Shown: positions 15,892-24,855, numbered from the stretch's first letter. The stretch is 44,329 nucleotides of DNA from an uncultured Oscillospiraceae bacterium (GCA_949948775.1 CATLHC010000015.1:1-44329); one strand, 5' to 3'. Made by a program: numbers and translations. Notes: generated by a model from the letters alone, not told the origin.

Positions 15892-16194
15892 ATGGCGGAA
15901 AACAAGTTCGTAAAAGCGAATGAGGAAATCGCGGAGACAGTCGTTAGCGGCTACAAGAAGATCGAGGACGGTGTTGTCGGCGGTTACAAGAAAATTGAGC
16001 AAGGCGTTGTCAGCGGTTTCACGAAAATGACCGACAAATTTGTTGGTGAGTTCCTGACCAGGGACGGCGAAACCGTGGAGGATGCGAAGGCCCGGCTGGC
16101 CGCAGAGCAGAAGGCCCGCGAGGAGGCCGGTAAGGCGGAGGCGGAAAAGCGCGCCGCCGAGGCGGAGGCAAGACGCCATCCACACAAACCGTAA
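15892..16194 (+). CDS. Small amphipathic 11-residue-repeat protein
   Basis: A 100-residue soluble protein with no signal peptide. Residues 16-50 contain three tandem hendecads: VVSGYKKIEDG, VVGGYKKIEQG, VVSGFTKMTDK, then FVGEFL. The remainder is a highly charged Ala/Glu/Lys/Arg helix (AEQKAREEAGKAEAEKRAAE) with heptad-like character and a His-rich end. Eleven-residue repeats usually give a long amphipathic helix lying on a lipid surface, as in LEA-like proteins or apolipoproteins. This suggests peripheral membrane binding, perhaps with the membrane protein encoded 21 bp upstream. ATG 15892 follows AGAAGGAG. No established function. Confidence 0.7.
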   Translation: MAENKFVKANEEIAETVVSGYKKIEDGVVGGYKKIEQGVVSGFTKMTDKFVGEFLTRDGETVEDAKARLAAEQKAREEAGKAEAEKRAAEAEARRHPHKP

Positions 16195-16204
16195 GAGACA
16201 AAAG

Positions 16205-16238
16205 GGCCGGTGTGCTTTCTTTGAAAAGCACACCGGCC
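16205..16238 (+). terminator. Strong hairpin after the repeat-protein gene
   Basis: A perfect 14-bp stem (16205-16218 with 16225-16238) with a 6-base loop lies 10 bases after the stop codon. It lacks a following T-tract, so termination may be incomplete or the hairpin may protect the 3' end. Confidence 0.6.
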
Positions 16239-16339
16239 TCAGCCTGTCGAAAAGCGGTCTGCCTGGGTAGGAAATGTCCAGGCGGGCCACAAAACAAAGA
16301 AGATACATACGGGCAGGAAAGAGAGATGAGATTGCCATT

Positions 16340-16641
16340 TTGCTTTCCATTTTAAGAGAGTGCCGAAAAGTATGTGAAATAGAGAACAAAAGACATCCTA
16401 ATCAGTCAAGAATCGGAGCAGCAAATTCTGGCTGAAGCTGATAGCTGATTTGGAAAGGGTCTATACCGCTGTTACAGAGGATGAAGCCCTGGAAAACCTG
16501 ATGACGTTTAAAGAGAAGTGGGGAAAGCATTACCCCTCCTGTGTGAAAAGCTGGTTGAGGATAATTGGGATATTTTTAGCGCCTTTTTCGCATACCCTCC
16601 GAGATTCGGAAAATCATATACACGACCTGACTCTGGATTAG
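16340..16641 (+). pseudogene. IS256-family transposase relic
   Basis: A degraded fragment of the C-terminal part of an IS256-type (mutator) transposase. In one frame it reads ERVYTAVTEDEALENL and FKEKWGKHYPSCVKSW. The next conserved piece, EDNWDIFSAFFAYPP, continues only after a one-base shift at about 16555. EIRKIIYTT, just before the usual N-x-I-E motif, needs another shift. Traces such as SAEKYVK appear upstream near 16350-16380. No terminal inverted repeats were found. This 525-bp stretch between the repeat-protein hairpin and the chemoreceptor holds nothing else recognisable apart from the promoter at 16654. Confidence 0.7.
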
Positions 16642-16653
16642 TCCACAAAGGAC

Positions 16654-16682
16654 TTGCGTTTTGGCGATTCACATGATATGAT
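16654..16682 (+). promoter_or_regulatory. Sigma-A promoter of the chemoreceptor gene
   Basis: TTGCGT (16654-16659), a 17-bp spacer and TATGAT (16677-16682), 85 bp before the start codon. It is a vegetative-type promoter rather than the flagellar sigma-28 form often used by chemoreceptor genes. Confidence 0.6.
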
Positions 16683-16767
16683 GTTTCAAACTGGCGCCGG
16701 TTTCCAGGGTTCGTAGAAATTTCTGTGAGCACGGCGTTGAAACCAATTTCTTGGAGGAGCTCAGGTC

Positions 16768-18777
16768 ATGAAGTTGAGAGAGAGACAAACCACCCCTTCC
16801 GCCTCATCTATAAGACGCGGTGCGGGAATCACGGGAAAACTTGTGTTTGCCACCGTGGTAAGCGCGGTGCTGGCGCTGGCAGCACTGCTGGCGGTGGTTT
16901 ATTTCCAGATGTCCGGCGCCCTGCTGGATAAGAGCGAAGACCTTTTGCGGACCACCACGGAGCGGACGCTTCAGGAGACCCGGGCATGGATGAACAGCAC
17001 TCTGACCATGCTGGAGACACAGCGTGACACCATCGAATACGAGGATATGGACATACCCGCCATGCAGGATTACATCCGCCATACAGTGGATCAGAACGAA
17101 GCCTATCCCGCCGGACTGTATGTGGCGCTTACCGACGGCTCGCTGTACCACGCCTCTTTCGTGCCGGGACCGGACTTCGACGCCCTGACCAAGAGCTGGT
17201 ATCAGGACGGCGTGGCCTCGCAGAACTTCATCCTGGGGGACGTGTATTTTGACGAGGACAGCAGATCCTACGTGGTGGGCGCGTCCGGCATGCTGAAAAA
17301 CGCGGACGGCACAGTCCGGGGTGTGGCCGCGGCGGACGTGTACCTGGACTCCATCTCCAGCATTGTCAGCGGAATCCAAATTGAGGATACCGGCGGCATT
17401 TTCCTGGTGGACACCCGGACGGACACCATCATCGGCCACAAGGACCCCCAGATCACCGGCAGCAAGCTCAGCGAACTGACCGACGGGTTGTACGCTTACG
17501 CCAGCCGACAGATCAGCGCGGGCAGGACCGGTCTGTCACTGAACGGCGGTACTTATGTCCAAGTGGCTCAGGTGCCGGGCAGCGACTGGACGGCGGTGGC
17601 CTATGTGTCCCAGGGGGAGGTGCTGGCGGAACTGCACCGGCTCACCGTTGTCATGGTGGTCATGGCGGTGCTGGCGGTGGTGCTTCTCACCGTTCTGGTA
17701 GTCATCCAGGTACGGCGCATCATCGGCCGCCCGGTGGCGGAGCTGAGCCGGGCCGCCACCCGCATCGCCGAGGGCGAGCTGGACCAGACCATTTACTATC
17801 AGTCCAAGGACGAATTGGGTGTGCTGGCGGACGACTTCAACCGGGTCACCGACCGCCTGCGGGATTATGTCACCTACATCAACGAGATCGCTGAGAAGCT
17901 GCGGGAGATCGCCGGGGGCAACCTGGCTTTTACGCTGGAGCAGGAGTATACCGGTGAATTCTCTAAGATCAAGGACTCCCTGGACGAGATCTCCTATCAG
18001 CTCAATGATGTGATGGGCCAGCTCCACGCCGCCTCCCGGGACGTGGCCGCCGGAGCGGAGCAGGTGTCCGGCGGGGCCGTGGGGCTGTCCCAGGGCTCCA
18101 CCGAGCAGGCCGCCGAGGTGGAGGTGCTGGCCAAGCACATCAGCTCGGTGTCTGAGAGCGTCCACCGCATTGCCCAGGGCGCCCAGCAGGCCAGTCAGCT
18201 TTCCCAAGAGGTCAAAAATGGGCTGACGCAGAGCAGTGACAAGATGCAGAACCTGACGGGGACGATTCAAAAAATCAGTGACAGATCCACCGAGATTCAC
18301 CGCATCGTCAAGATCATTGAGGACATTGCCTTCCAGACCAACATCCTGGCGCTGAACGCCGCCGTGGAGGCCGCCCGGGCCGGCGAGGCCGGAAAGGGTT
18401 TCGCGGTGGTGGCCGACGAGGTCCGGATGCTGGCCGGCAAGTCCTCCGAGGCCGCCAAGGAAACTACCGTGCTGTTGGGCCAGACGGTGGACTCCATGGA
18501 GGAGGGAGCGCGCGCCGCCCAGGTCACGTCGGAGTCCATGCTGGAGGTGGTGGCCCATGCGGAGGAAATGGGTAAGCTTATCGACGGCATTGCGGATTAT
18601 ACCCAGCAGCAGGCTGCCAACGCCCAGGAGATCACCCAAGGCATTGAGCAGATCTCCAGCGTGGTGCAGACCAATGTGGCCACGGCGGAGACCAGCGCGG
18701 CCGCCAGCGAGGAGTTGTCCAGTCAGGCCGCTATGCTGCGGCAGTTGGTGTCCAGATTCCGCCTGAAAAATTCATAG
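16768..18777 (+). CDS. Methyl-accepting chemotaxis protein with extracellular sensor domain
   Basis: A 669-residue chemoreceptor. TM1 is at about residues 24-46. A roughly 240-residue extracellular dCache-type domain follows, with [23 protein letters not shown], a typical PAS-like strand-helix pattern (written here in part: [22 protein letters not shown]). TM2 is at about 292-314, followed by a HAMP domain ([21 protein letters not shown]). The coiled-coil signalling domain has its conserved tip at about 513-548 ([19 protein letters not shown], then [15 protein letters not shown]). The signalling partners (CheA/CheW) are not in the window. ATG 16768 has GGAGGAG upstream. dCache domains of this type commonly bind amino acids or small carboxylates; the ligand cannot be inferred. 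Confidence 0.92.
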   Translation: MKLRERQTTPSASSIRRGAGITGKLVFATVVSAVLALAALLAVVYFQMSGALLDKSEDLLRTTTERTLQETRAWMNSTLTMLETQRDTIEYEDMDIPAMQDYIRHTVDQNEAYPAGLYVALTDGSLYHASFVPGPDFDALTKSWYQDGVASQNFILGDVYFDEDSRSYVVGASGMLKNADGTVRGVAAADVYLDSISSIVSGIQIEDTGGIFLVDTRTDTIIGHKDPQITGSKLSELTDGLYAYASRQISAGRTGLSLNGGTYVQVAQVPGSDWTAVAYVSQGEVLAELHRLTVVMVVMAVLAVVLLTVLVVIQVRRIIGRPVAELSRAATRIAEGELDQTIYYQSKDELGVLADDFNRVTDRLRDYVTYINEIAEKLREIAGGNLAFTLEQEYTGEFSKIKDSLDEISYQLNDVMGQLHAASRDVAAGAEQVSGGAVGLSQGSTEQAAEVEVLAKHISSVSESVHRIAQGAQQASQLSQEVKNGLTQSSDKMQNLTGTIQKISDRSTEIHRIVKIIEDIAFQTNILALNAAVEAARAGEAGKGFAVVADEVRMLAGKSSEAAKETTVLLGQTVDSMEEGARAAQVTSESMLEVVAHAEEMGKLIDGIADYTQQQAANAQEITQGIEQISSVVQTNVATAETSAAASEELSSQAAMLRQLVSRFRLKNS

Positions 18778-18970
18778 GGAAAACCACGAAATAATATAAC
18801 GCTAAATGAGCAATTTGAATTTTGTGCAACAATGTGTATGGTACGGCGGACCGAGCCGTCCCGCCCTGCGGATCACGTGTGTGCAGGGCGCGGCGAGCCG
18901 GTGCGCCGGACAGCGGAAACCAGCGCGTTGTGTATTTTTCGGATTTACCCCTTAAAGATACACAAAATCA

Positions 18971-19026
18971 AAAGCCGCACAGTGCGGAGAGGGTATGTCC
19001 CTTTCCGCACTGTGCGGCTTTCTTTT
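18971..19026. terminator. Bidirectional terminator between the chemoreceptor and DeoR genes
   Basis: A perfect 18-bp stem (18971-18988 with 19004-19021) with a 15-base loop, a T-rich stretch on the plus strand (CTTTTCC) and TTTTG on the minus strand. It can serve both convergent genes. A further GC-rich hairpin lies upstream at about 18870-18890. Confidence 0.85.
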
Positions 19027-19042
19027 CCTGCGCGGTGCTTGT

Positions 19043-19786
19043 TCAAACCACTTGGATGTCGGTATACTCCAAATATCTGCGGTCCTCCAGCCGGTCGGTG
19101 ATGATCCCGGCCCCGCCCAAGGGCAGAACCGACGCGGCGGTAATGGTGCCGAATTTGCTGGAATCGGCCAGCACCCAGGTCTCCCGGGCGTGGGCGGCGG
19201 CGGTGGATTTCACCATGGCATCCTCCGGGTCCGGGGTGGTGAAGCCGGGACCCACCGCGATCCCGTTGGCCCCCAGAAATGTTTTGGTGAAGTTATACCG
19301 CTTCAGCCCCTCTACCGCTTCACAGCCCACGATGGCCAGAGTGCCCGGCTTGATGACGCCCCCCAGCACATAGGCCCGCAGGCCCCGCCCGGGGAGCCGC
19401 TGGGCGCACTCCATGCTGTTGGTGACAAAGGTGGCGTTGGGGGCCTGGATATACTCCACCATGTGCATGACGGTGGAGCCCGCGTCCAGATAGACCACGT
19501 CGTCGTTGGTGATCAGCCCGGCGGCATACCGGGCGATGCGCATTTTTTCCGGGGTGTGGAGCTGGCGCTTCGCGTCCATGTTGGGCTCCTCCCCCCGGAA
19601 CTCCTCCCGGATGGGGAGGGCCCCGCCGTGGACCTTGTTCAGCTTGCCCCGCCGGGCCAGCTCGTTCAGATCCCGGCGGATGGTGGCCTCTGAGGCGCCG
19701 GTCAGCTGGCACAGCTGGGCCACGCTCACCGCCTGCTCCTTTTCCAGTTCCGCCAGAATGGACTCCATCCGCAGCTCCGCCAGCAT
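19043..19786 (-). CDS. DeoR-family transcriptional regulator
   Basis: A 247-residue repressor-type regulator. The N-terminal winged helix-turn-helix (VSVAQLCQLTGASEATIRRDL, shown by its QLTGASEATIRRDL core at about 25-40) is followed by GKLNKVHGGA, the DeoR signature. The sugar-phosphate sensor domain contains VYLDAGSTVMHM, TNSMECAQ, GGVIKPGT, TFLGANGI and ADSSKFG. Such proteins are inactivated by sugar phosphates and usually control neighbouring PTS and kinase genes. It lies 136 bp downstream of the SorE-like gene beyond a terminator, on the same strand, with GGAGAGGAG as ribosome site. It probably regulates the adjacent, now damaged, PTS locus. Confidence 0.9.
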   Translation of the reverse strand: MLAELRMESILAELEKEQAVSVAQLCQLTGASEATIRRDLNELARRGKLNKVHGGALPIREEFRGEEPNMDAKRQLHTPEKMRIARYAAGLITNDDVVYLDAGSTVMHMVEYIQAPNATFVTNSMECAQRLPGRGLRAYVLGGVIKPGTLAIVGCEAVEGLKRYNFTKTFLGANGIAVGPGFTTPDPEDAMVKSTAAAHARETWVLADSSKFGTITAASVLPLGGAGIITDRLEDRRYLEYTDIQVV

Positions 19787-19870
19787 ACTGAAAACTCCTC
19801 TCCGTGTTTGGATAGCTTCATCATATCATCAAAAGCGGGCAGGGTCAAGCGGACCCGTTCAATTTCCTCC

Positions 19871-19916
19871 ACAAAACAGCCCCCGCTCTCCCGCCTGAGG
19901 TGGAAAGCGGGGGCTG
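19871..19916 (-). terminator. Terminator of the PTS/SorE-like operon
   Basis: An 11-bp stem (CAGCCCCCGCT at 19878-19888 with its complement at 19906-19916), followed on the minus strand by TTTTGT. It lies 7 bp after the dehydrogenase stop. Confidence 0.8.
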
Positions 19917-19922
19917 AGTGAA

Positions 19923-21185
19923 TTACTTCACGCCGAAGTGGTCGAACAAGATCTTTTCCGCCTCCGCGTTCCACAGCCCGTCGTGGGCGTCGCAGGAGTC
20001 GGCCAGCCTGGCGAACAGCGCTTCGGTCTTGCCCTTCTCCCGGAAGTCCTCGATGGCGGTGAGGGGCAGGTCGAACTGGGTATAGGTCAGCTTCTTGCCG
20101 CCGGGGATCTTGGGCAGGTTGTCGGTGGCCTGGGCGATGGAGTCGATGCCGCCGATGTGGGTGACCATGACGGCGGGGCGGATCTTGCCCTCCGCGGCCA
20201 GGTGGATGGACTCTTTCAAGTCGTCGGTGTTGCCGCCGGTGGTGCCCATGATGTGGGTGGAGGTGTAGTGGCAGTTGTAGAGGTTGATCTCGGCGGAGAA
20301 CTGCTTGTCGGTGGGTCCGGCGAAGAAGTTCATGCACCCGTCGAAGCCCAGTAGCTTGTCGGCCATCTCTGCCAGGGGGCGGATGGGGGCATACACAAAC
20401 ACGTCGTCATAGCCCTTGCCATCAGTGAGCGCCAGCAGATCGCCCAGCTGATCCTGGCACTCGTTGGGGTTGACATACACCAGCTTGATGCCGTGCCGGG
20501 CGGCCAGCGACTCGGGGATGACCTGGCGGGCACGCTGGATGCGCTCATTAGACACGTCGGTGACCACCACCATGGCGGGCTTGCGCTCCAGGGTCATGGG
20601 GTATTCGATGGCCCCCAGGCCCATGAGTCCGCAGCCGCCCATGATGAGCACGCTGCCTCCCTCCTTGACGCCGATGGTGTGGTCGTGGTTGACCTTGTTG
20701 GTTTGGTAGTTGCCGTAGTAGCCCCCCACGATGCAGCTCATAGGCTCGCCCAGGCTGGCCTCGAAGTAGCTCTCGCCGTCGTAATGGAGCAGGCAGTTCA
20801 TCTCCATGACCTCGTTGGGCATGATGCAGTAGGTAGCCGCGCCGCCGCAGTAGCGGTAGGAATAGCCGGGGGAGTCCAGCTTTCCCTTGTAGTTGATGGC
20901 GGGCTGCTGGGCAAACTTCTCCCCGGGCTTGAACTCGTGCTGCCGCTTTTTGCCCACCTTCACAATGTCCCCGGCGAACTCGTGGCCGATGATGACCGGG
21001 TTCACGTCTACGTCCTGGGGGCAGCGCTTATGGGCCTTGCCCTGGATGAGCAGCTTATAGGTGGACATACAGATACTGTCGCTCATGACCCGGACCAGGA
21101 TCTCGTCGTCCTTGATCTCGGGCAACTCGAACTCCTCCAGCCGCAGGTCGTTGGCGCCGTACAGGCGGACTGCTTTTGTTTTCAT
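19923..21185 (-). CDS. Zinc-type dehydrogenase similar to L-sorbose-1-phosphate reductase
   Basis: A 420-residue medium-chain alcohol dehydrogenase. It matches, as recalled, the SorE pattern: start MKTKAVRLYGANDLRLEEFELP, DSICMSTYKL, NPVIIGHEFAGDIVKVGKK split around the zinc GHE, PGYSYRYCGGAATYCI, EPMSCIVGGYYGNYQ, NHDHTIGV, the cofactor loop MGGCGLMGLGAIEY, and NFFAGPTDKQFSAEINLYN. SorE reduces L-sorbose 1-phosphate to glucitol 6-phosphate; here a related ketose/hexitol phosphate is likely. ATG 21185 has AGGAAG upstream; the frame opens earlier but without support. It lies 22 bp after the EIIA-encoding reading frame, and the gene itself appears intact although the PTS genes before it are broken. 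Confidence 0.8.
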   Translation of the reverse strand: MKTKAVRLYGANDLRLEEFELPEIKDDEILVRVMSDSICMSTYKLLIQGKAHKRCPQDVDVNPVIIGHEFAGDIVKVGKKRQHEFKPGEKFAQQPAINYKGKLDSPGYSYRYCGGAATYCIMPNEVMEMNCLLHYDGESYFEASLGEPMSCIVGGYYGNYQTNKVNHDHTIGVKEGGSVLIMGGCGLMGLGAIEYPMTLERKPAMVVVTDVSNERIQRARQVIPESLAARHGIKLVYVNPNECQDQLGDLLALTDGKGYDDVFVYAPIRPLAEMADKLLGFDGCMNFFAGPTDKQFSAEINLYNCHYTSTHIMGTTGGNTDDLKESIHLAAEGKIRPAVMVTHIGGIDSIAQATDNLPKIPGGKKLTYTQFDLPLTAIEDFREKGKTEALFARLADSCDAHDGLWNAEAEKILFDHFGVK

Positions 21186-21207
21186 GGAAACTCTTCCTTT
21201 CCGGCCG

Positions 21208-22575
21208 TCAGGCCAAGCCATTCAGTTTTTGATACAGGTTTTCCGCGTCGGCCCCGGCCACCAGCGCGTCGGTGTCGTCGTCGGTGGATGCGATGCCCAC
21301 GATGCGGCCCAGCACCTCCAGATGCTCCTCGCCCTTGGCGGCAATGCCCACCACCAGCTTGACCTTGTCGCCGTTCCAGTCGATGCCGTCGGGGTAGGTC
21401 ATGACCACCACGCCGGTTTTCTTGATGAGGGGCTTCACCTCGTTGGTGCCGTGGGGGATGGCCACGGAGAAGCTGGCCTCCCGGTCCAGCATCCCCTGGA
21501 TGTAGCTCTCGTCCACATAACTGCTGTCCACCATCAGCCGCCCGCAGGCGCGGATGGCCTCCTCGGGGGTGACGGGGGTGCAGCCCAGCACGATGTTTTT
21601 GCGCTCCAGCAGGACGGGCTTCTCTTCGGCGGCGGGAGCGGGTTCTTCCGCAGCGGGGGCCGCTTCGGGAACAGGAGCGGAGCCGCCCTTCTGGGCCTGG
21701 AGCAGCTCGTCAACCAGGGTGTCGTACTCCGGCGCGCCCATGAAGTTGTGGATGGGGATGATCCGAGCCTGGGGCGCCCGCTGGGCGGCGCGGCCGGACA
21801 GCTCATGGTGGGTGACCACGATCTGGCAGTCGCCGGGGATCTCGGAGACGGGGTGGTGGATGACCTCGATGCCGGTGACGCCCGCGTCCTTGAGCTTGTT
21901 GCGCAGCATGGTGGTGCCCATGGCGGAGGAGCCCATGCCCGCGTCGCAGGCAAAGACGATCTTCTTCACGTCCTTGGCACTGACAGATGCGCCGGTGCTG
22001 GACTCCACGGCCTGACCCTTGGAGGCGGCCTTGCTGGCGGCCACCTGGGCCTGGGCGTCGGCCAGGCTGGCGTCCTTGCCGAAGAACTTCAGCAGGAACG
22101 CGGAGATGGCGAAGCTGACCGCGGCGGCGACGGCAATGCCCAGGATGTTGGCAAGGTAGCAGTCCTTTGGCGGCAGCATCATCTCGGCGATAATGCTGCC
22201 GGGGGAGGCGGGACCCTTCAAGCCGCCGCCCAGCAGGTTCAGGAGAAAGATGCCCACCGGGATGCCCGCCTCCTTGGCGGCGGTGATAACATTCCGGATG
22301 GAGCGCAGCACTGAGGGCTGGAAGGTCTTGTACAGCTTTTCCACCTTGGCATTCCCCCGGTCCACGGCCATGGTGTACTGGGTCAGGTCGTTGGTGCCGA
22401 TGGAGAAGAAGTCGCTCTCCCGGGCCAGCAGGTCGGCGATGAGGGCGGCGGAGGGGGTCTCCACCATGATGCCCACCTGGATGTCCCTGTCGTAGGGCAG
22501 GCCCTCCGCCTTTAGCTCGTCCTTGCACTGGTCCAGCAGCTCCCGGGCGGCCCGGACCTCCTCCACGCAGGTCAC
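21208..22575 (-). pseudogene. Chimeric frame: Enzyme I C-terminal piece fused to mannitol-type EIIC tail, EIIB and EIIA
   Basis: Residues 1-108 are PTS Enzyme I from TCVEEVRAARELL through VGIMVETPSAAL and FFSIGTNDLTQYTMAVDR to KEAGIPVG. At about 22251 the sequence jumps in frame to the last third of a mannitol-family EIIC (LLNLLGGGLKGPASPGS, then LPPKDCYLANILGI). EIIB follows (KKIVFACDAGMGSSAMG, with the phosphorylatable Cys), then a Pro/Ala/Glu linker and EIIA (SVAIPHGTNEVK, with the active His), ending at 21208. Lost are the C-terminal end of Enzyme I (including its MCGE-type segment) and the first roughly 300 residues of EIIC. The 5' part of Enzyme I lies in another frame just upstream. 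The EIIB and EIIA domains look intact but have no own start site, so function is doubtful. Confidence 0.85.
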
Positions 22576-23648
22576 CAGGGGAGCATGATCTTGATGTTCT
22601 TCTCCTCCGCCCCCGCCCGGAGCAGGGCCCGGAGCTGGACCTTGTACAGCTCGGGCCGGTCCAGGCAGTAGCGGATGGCCCGGTGGCCCAGGAAGGGATT
22701 GTCCTCCTTGTCCATGCCCAGGTATTCGATGGCCTTGTCTCCGCCCACGTCCAGGGTGCGGATGATGACCTCTTTGCCCGCCATGACCTTGGACACAGCC
22801 TGGTACGCCTCGTACTGCACCGTCTCGTCGGGGAGGCTGGTGCGGTTCATGAACAAAAACTCGGTGCGGAACAGTCCGATGCCCTCCGCGCCGGACTGGG
22901 CGGCGGACTCCGCCTCGGCCACGGAGCCGATGTTGGCATAGAGGTGGTATACCCTGCCGTCGGCGTCCACGGTGGCCTGGTTTCGGTAGACCTCCAGCGC
23001 CGCCCGCTTGGCCAAAAACTCCTGCTGGCGCTTGAGGTACTCGGCGCGGGTGCTCTCGTCCGGGTTCAGGATGGCCTTGCCCTCGCTGCCGTCCACAATG
23101 AGTCTGTCGCCGTCCTCAACGAGGTCCAGCGCCTTGGGGACGCTGAGCACCGCGGGCAGCTCCAGCGCCCGGGCCACCAGCACGCTCCCGGCGGGGAGCC
23201 GGGACAGGTCCACCCCCGTCACCCCCAGCAGGATGGCCAGCAGGCGGTCCCGGATGTCCCGCACGTCGGTGGCGCGCTGGCGCATGAGCTCATCCTCCAC
23301 CCCGGCGAACATATCCGCGTACATGGTGCAGATGGCGTCCACCGCCGCCTCGGCACAGGAGCCGTTGTCGATGGCCTCCTCCATCTGGGCGTGCATGAAG
23401 GGGTCGGCCAGCATGGTGATCTGGCCAATGAGGATCTCGGCCTCCTTCTCCCCCACCTGTGCCCGGATGCGCTGGGCCATGGCGTCGGTGCGGTCCTCAA
23501 ACTCCTCCAGAGCGGCCTGGAGGCGCTCCTTTTCCGACTCCTTGCCGGAGTAGGCCACGCCGGAGTAGTCCAGCTTTTTTTCCTCCCGCACGCAGACCGC
23601 CCTGCCCAGGCCCACGCCGCTAGAGGCGGCAATGCCCTGTAAGATCAT
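22572..23648 (-). pseudogene. ptsI: PTS Enzyme I, 5' part, internally deleted and frameshifted
   Basis: From ATG 23648 (AGGAGG upstream) the product begins MILQGIAASSGVGLGRA, a normal Enzyme I start, and continues through the HPr-binding helical domain. After LPAGSVLVA (about residue 159, near 23171) the text goes straight to RALELPAVLSV. The usual 35-40 residues containing GGxTSH and the phosphorylated His are missing, and the frame is kept. The rest is well conserved: VDGSEG, GIGLFRTEFLFM, IRTLDVGGDKAIEYL, NPFLGHRAIRYCL. Near 22575, CCCTGGTGACC is read as P-W-stop where CCCATGGTGACC (P-M-V-T) is expected, a one-base loss. Without the His this cannot act as Enzyme I. Confidence 0.88.
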
Positions 23649-23707
23649 CTGACATTCCTCCTGTCGGTTTTGATGGGGCGGGGGAGCGGTCCCCCGCCTG
23701 TGGGGGA

Positions 23708-23899
23708 TCAGAGGTCGCCCAGGCCGGAGTCTACCAGCTCCACGGCGCGGGCCAGGGCCTCGTTCTCCTGCTCGCCGGAGCACTGGATCTCGATCTCACA
23801 GCCCTGCTTGATGCAGGCGGCCATCAGGTTCATGATGGACTTGGCGTTGATGGTCTCGCTGCCGTTTGCCGCGTTTCGGTCACGGGTAAAAGTTTCCTG
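23708..23899 (-). pseudogene. ptsH: HPr remnant lacking its N-terminal third
   Basis: The minus strand reads TFTRDRNAANGSETINAKSIM, NLMAACIKQGCEIEIQCSG and ALARAVELVDSGLGDL to a TGA at 23708, about 60 residues that match the C-terminal two thirds of HPr (regulatory NAKSIM with the Ser-46 position). A stop codon (23900-23902) stands directly before them. The first 25-30 residues, including the G-x-H-A-R-P active-site His, are absent. No start codon is available at the proper place. It lies between the kinase and Enzyme I genes, the expected operon position. Confidence 0.8.
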
Positions 23900-23949
23900 C
23901 TATCCCCCCGCTACAGCGGAATTAAAGTTCTTTTTGGATACTTTTTCTT

Positions 23950-24855
23950 TCAAGAAATAGTATCCAGCAGGGCCATCACTTCGGCCTCGGTGGCCAGGCC
24001 GTCGGAGAAGGCGGTGGCGGACCCGGCGGCGGCGCCCATGCGGTGGGCGGCGGCATAGTCCCCGGTTTGCAGCCAGCCCGCCAGGAAACCCGCCACCATG
24101 GAGTCCCCCGCCCCCACGGAGTTGAGCACCTTGCCCTTGGGGACGCCCAGCTTGTGGACGCCGCCGGTCTCGTCCAGCAGGAGGGAGCCGTCCCCAGCCA
24201 TGGACACCAGAACATTCCGGGCGCCCTTCTCCTGGAGCTTTTTCGCGCAGTCCACAATTTCCTGGTCGGTGGTGAGGACCTTACCGAAAATCTCGCCCAG
24301 CTCGTGGTTGTTGGGCTTGATGAGGAAGGGCTTGTAGGGGAGGACGGCGCACAGCAGGTCCCGGGTGGCGTCCACCACGGCGAGGATGCCCCGGCCCTCC
24401 AGCCGGGCCAGGATATTCTGGTAGATGTCGTCCGGCAGGGAGGCGGGGATGGAGCCGGACAGGTCCAGCACGTCCCCGTTTTGGAGGCGGTCCAGCTTGC
24501 CAAACAGCTCCTCCAGGGCGGCGGCGGGGATGGCCGGGCCCCGGCCGTTGATCTCCGTCTCCTCCCCCGCCTTGATCTTCACGTTGATGCGGGTCAAGCC
24601 CTCGGGGAGCCAGATGAAATCGGTTTGGATGCCGCTGTCCCGCAGGCCGCGCTCCAGAGCCTGGCCCGTAAACCCGGCCAGAAAGCCCAGGGCCACATTT
24701 TGGATGCCCAGATTGCGAAGGACCGTGGACACGTTGATGCCCTTGCCGCCGAACTGGACCTCCTCACTCTGGGTGCGGTTGATGTCTCCGGGCTGAAATC
24801 CATCCATGCGGACCACGTAGTCCAGGGCGGGGTTGAATGTGACGGTATAAACCAT
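23950..24855 (-). CDS. 1-phosphofructokinase / tagatose-6-phosphate kinase family (PfkB)
   Basis: A 301-residue PfkB-type sugar-phosphate kinase. Signature blocks are YTVTFNPALDYVV at the start, the substrate motif VQFGGKGINVSTVLRNLG, GFLAGFTG, INVKIKAGEETEINGRGP, DLSGSIP, KPNNHELGEIFG and the catalytic/ATP motif NSVGAGDSMVAGFLAG. Length is normal for FruK/LacC. FruK makes fructose 1,6-bisphosphate from fructose 1-phosphate, and tagatose or sorbose relatives are equally possible. It heads the minus-strand PTS operon, with AGAGGAGG upstream of ATG 24855 and a promoter about 150 bp away. It appears intact although HPr, Enzyme I and EIIC downstream are broken. Confidence 0.9.
   Translation of the reverse strand: MVYTVTFNPALDYVVRMDGFQPGDINRTQSEEVQFGGKGINVSTVLRNLGIQNVALGFLAGFTGQALERGLRDSGIQTDFIWLPEGLTRINVKIKAGEETEINGRGPAIPAAALEELFGKLDRLQNGDVLDLSGSIPASLPDDIYQNILARLEGRGILAVVDATRDLLCAVLPYKPFLIKPNNHELGEIFGKVLTTDQEIVDCAKKLQEKGARNVLVSMAGDGSLLLDETGGVHKLGVPKGKVLNSVGAGDSMVAGFLAGWLQTGDYAAAHRMGAAAGSATAFSDGLATEAEVMALLDTIS

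Noticed and set aside
18840-18905. A GC-rich hairpin after the chemoreceptor as a small RNA
   Set aside because: No promoter was seen, and the strong terminator that follows explains the structure as transcript ends.
22572-22580. Programmed frameshift site in Enzyme I
   Set aside because: There is no slippery heptamer or downstream pseudoknot; a single missing A explains the change, and Enzyme I already lacks its active His.
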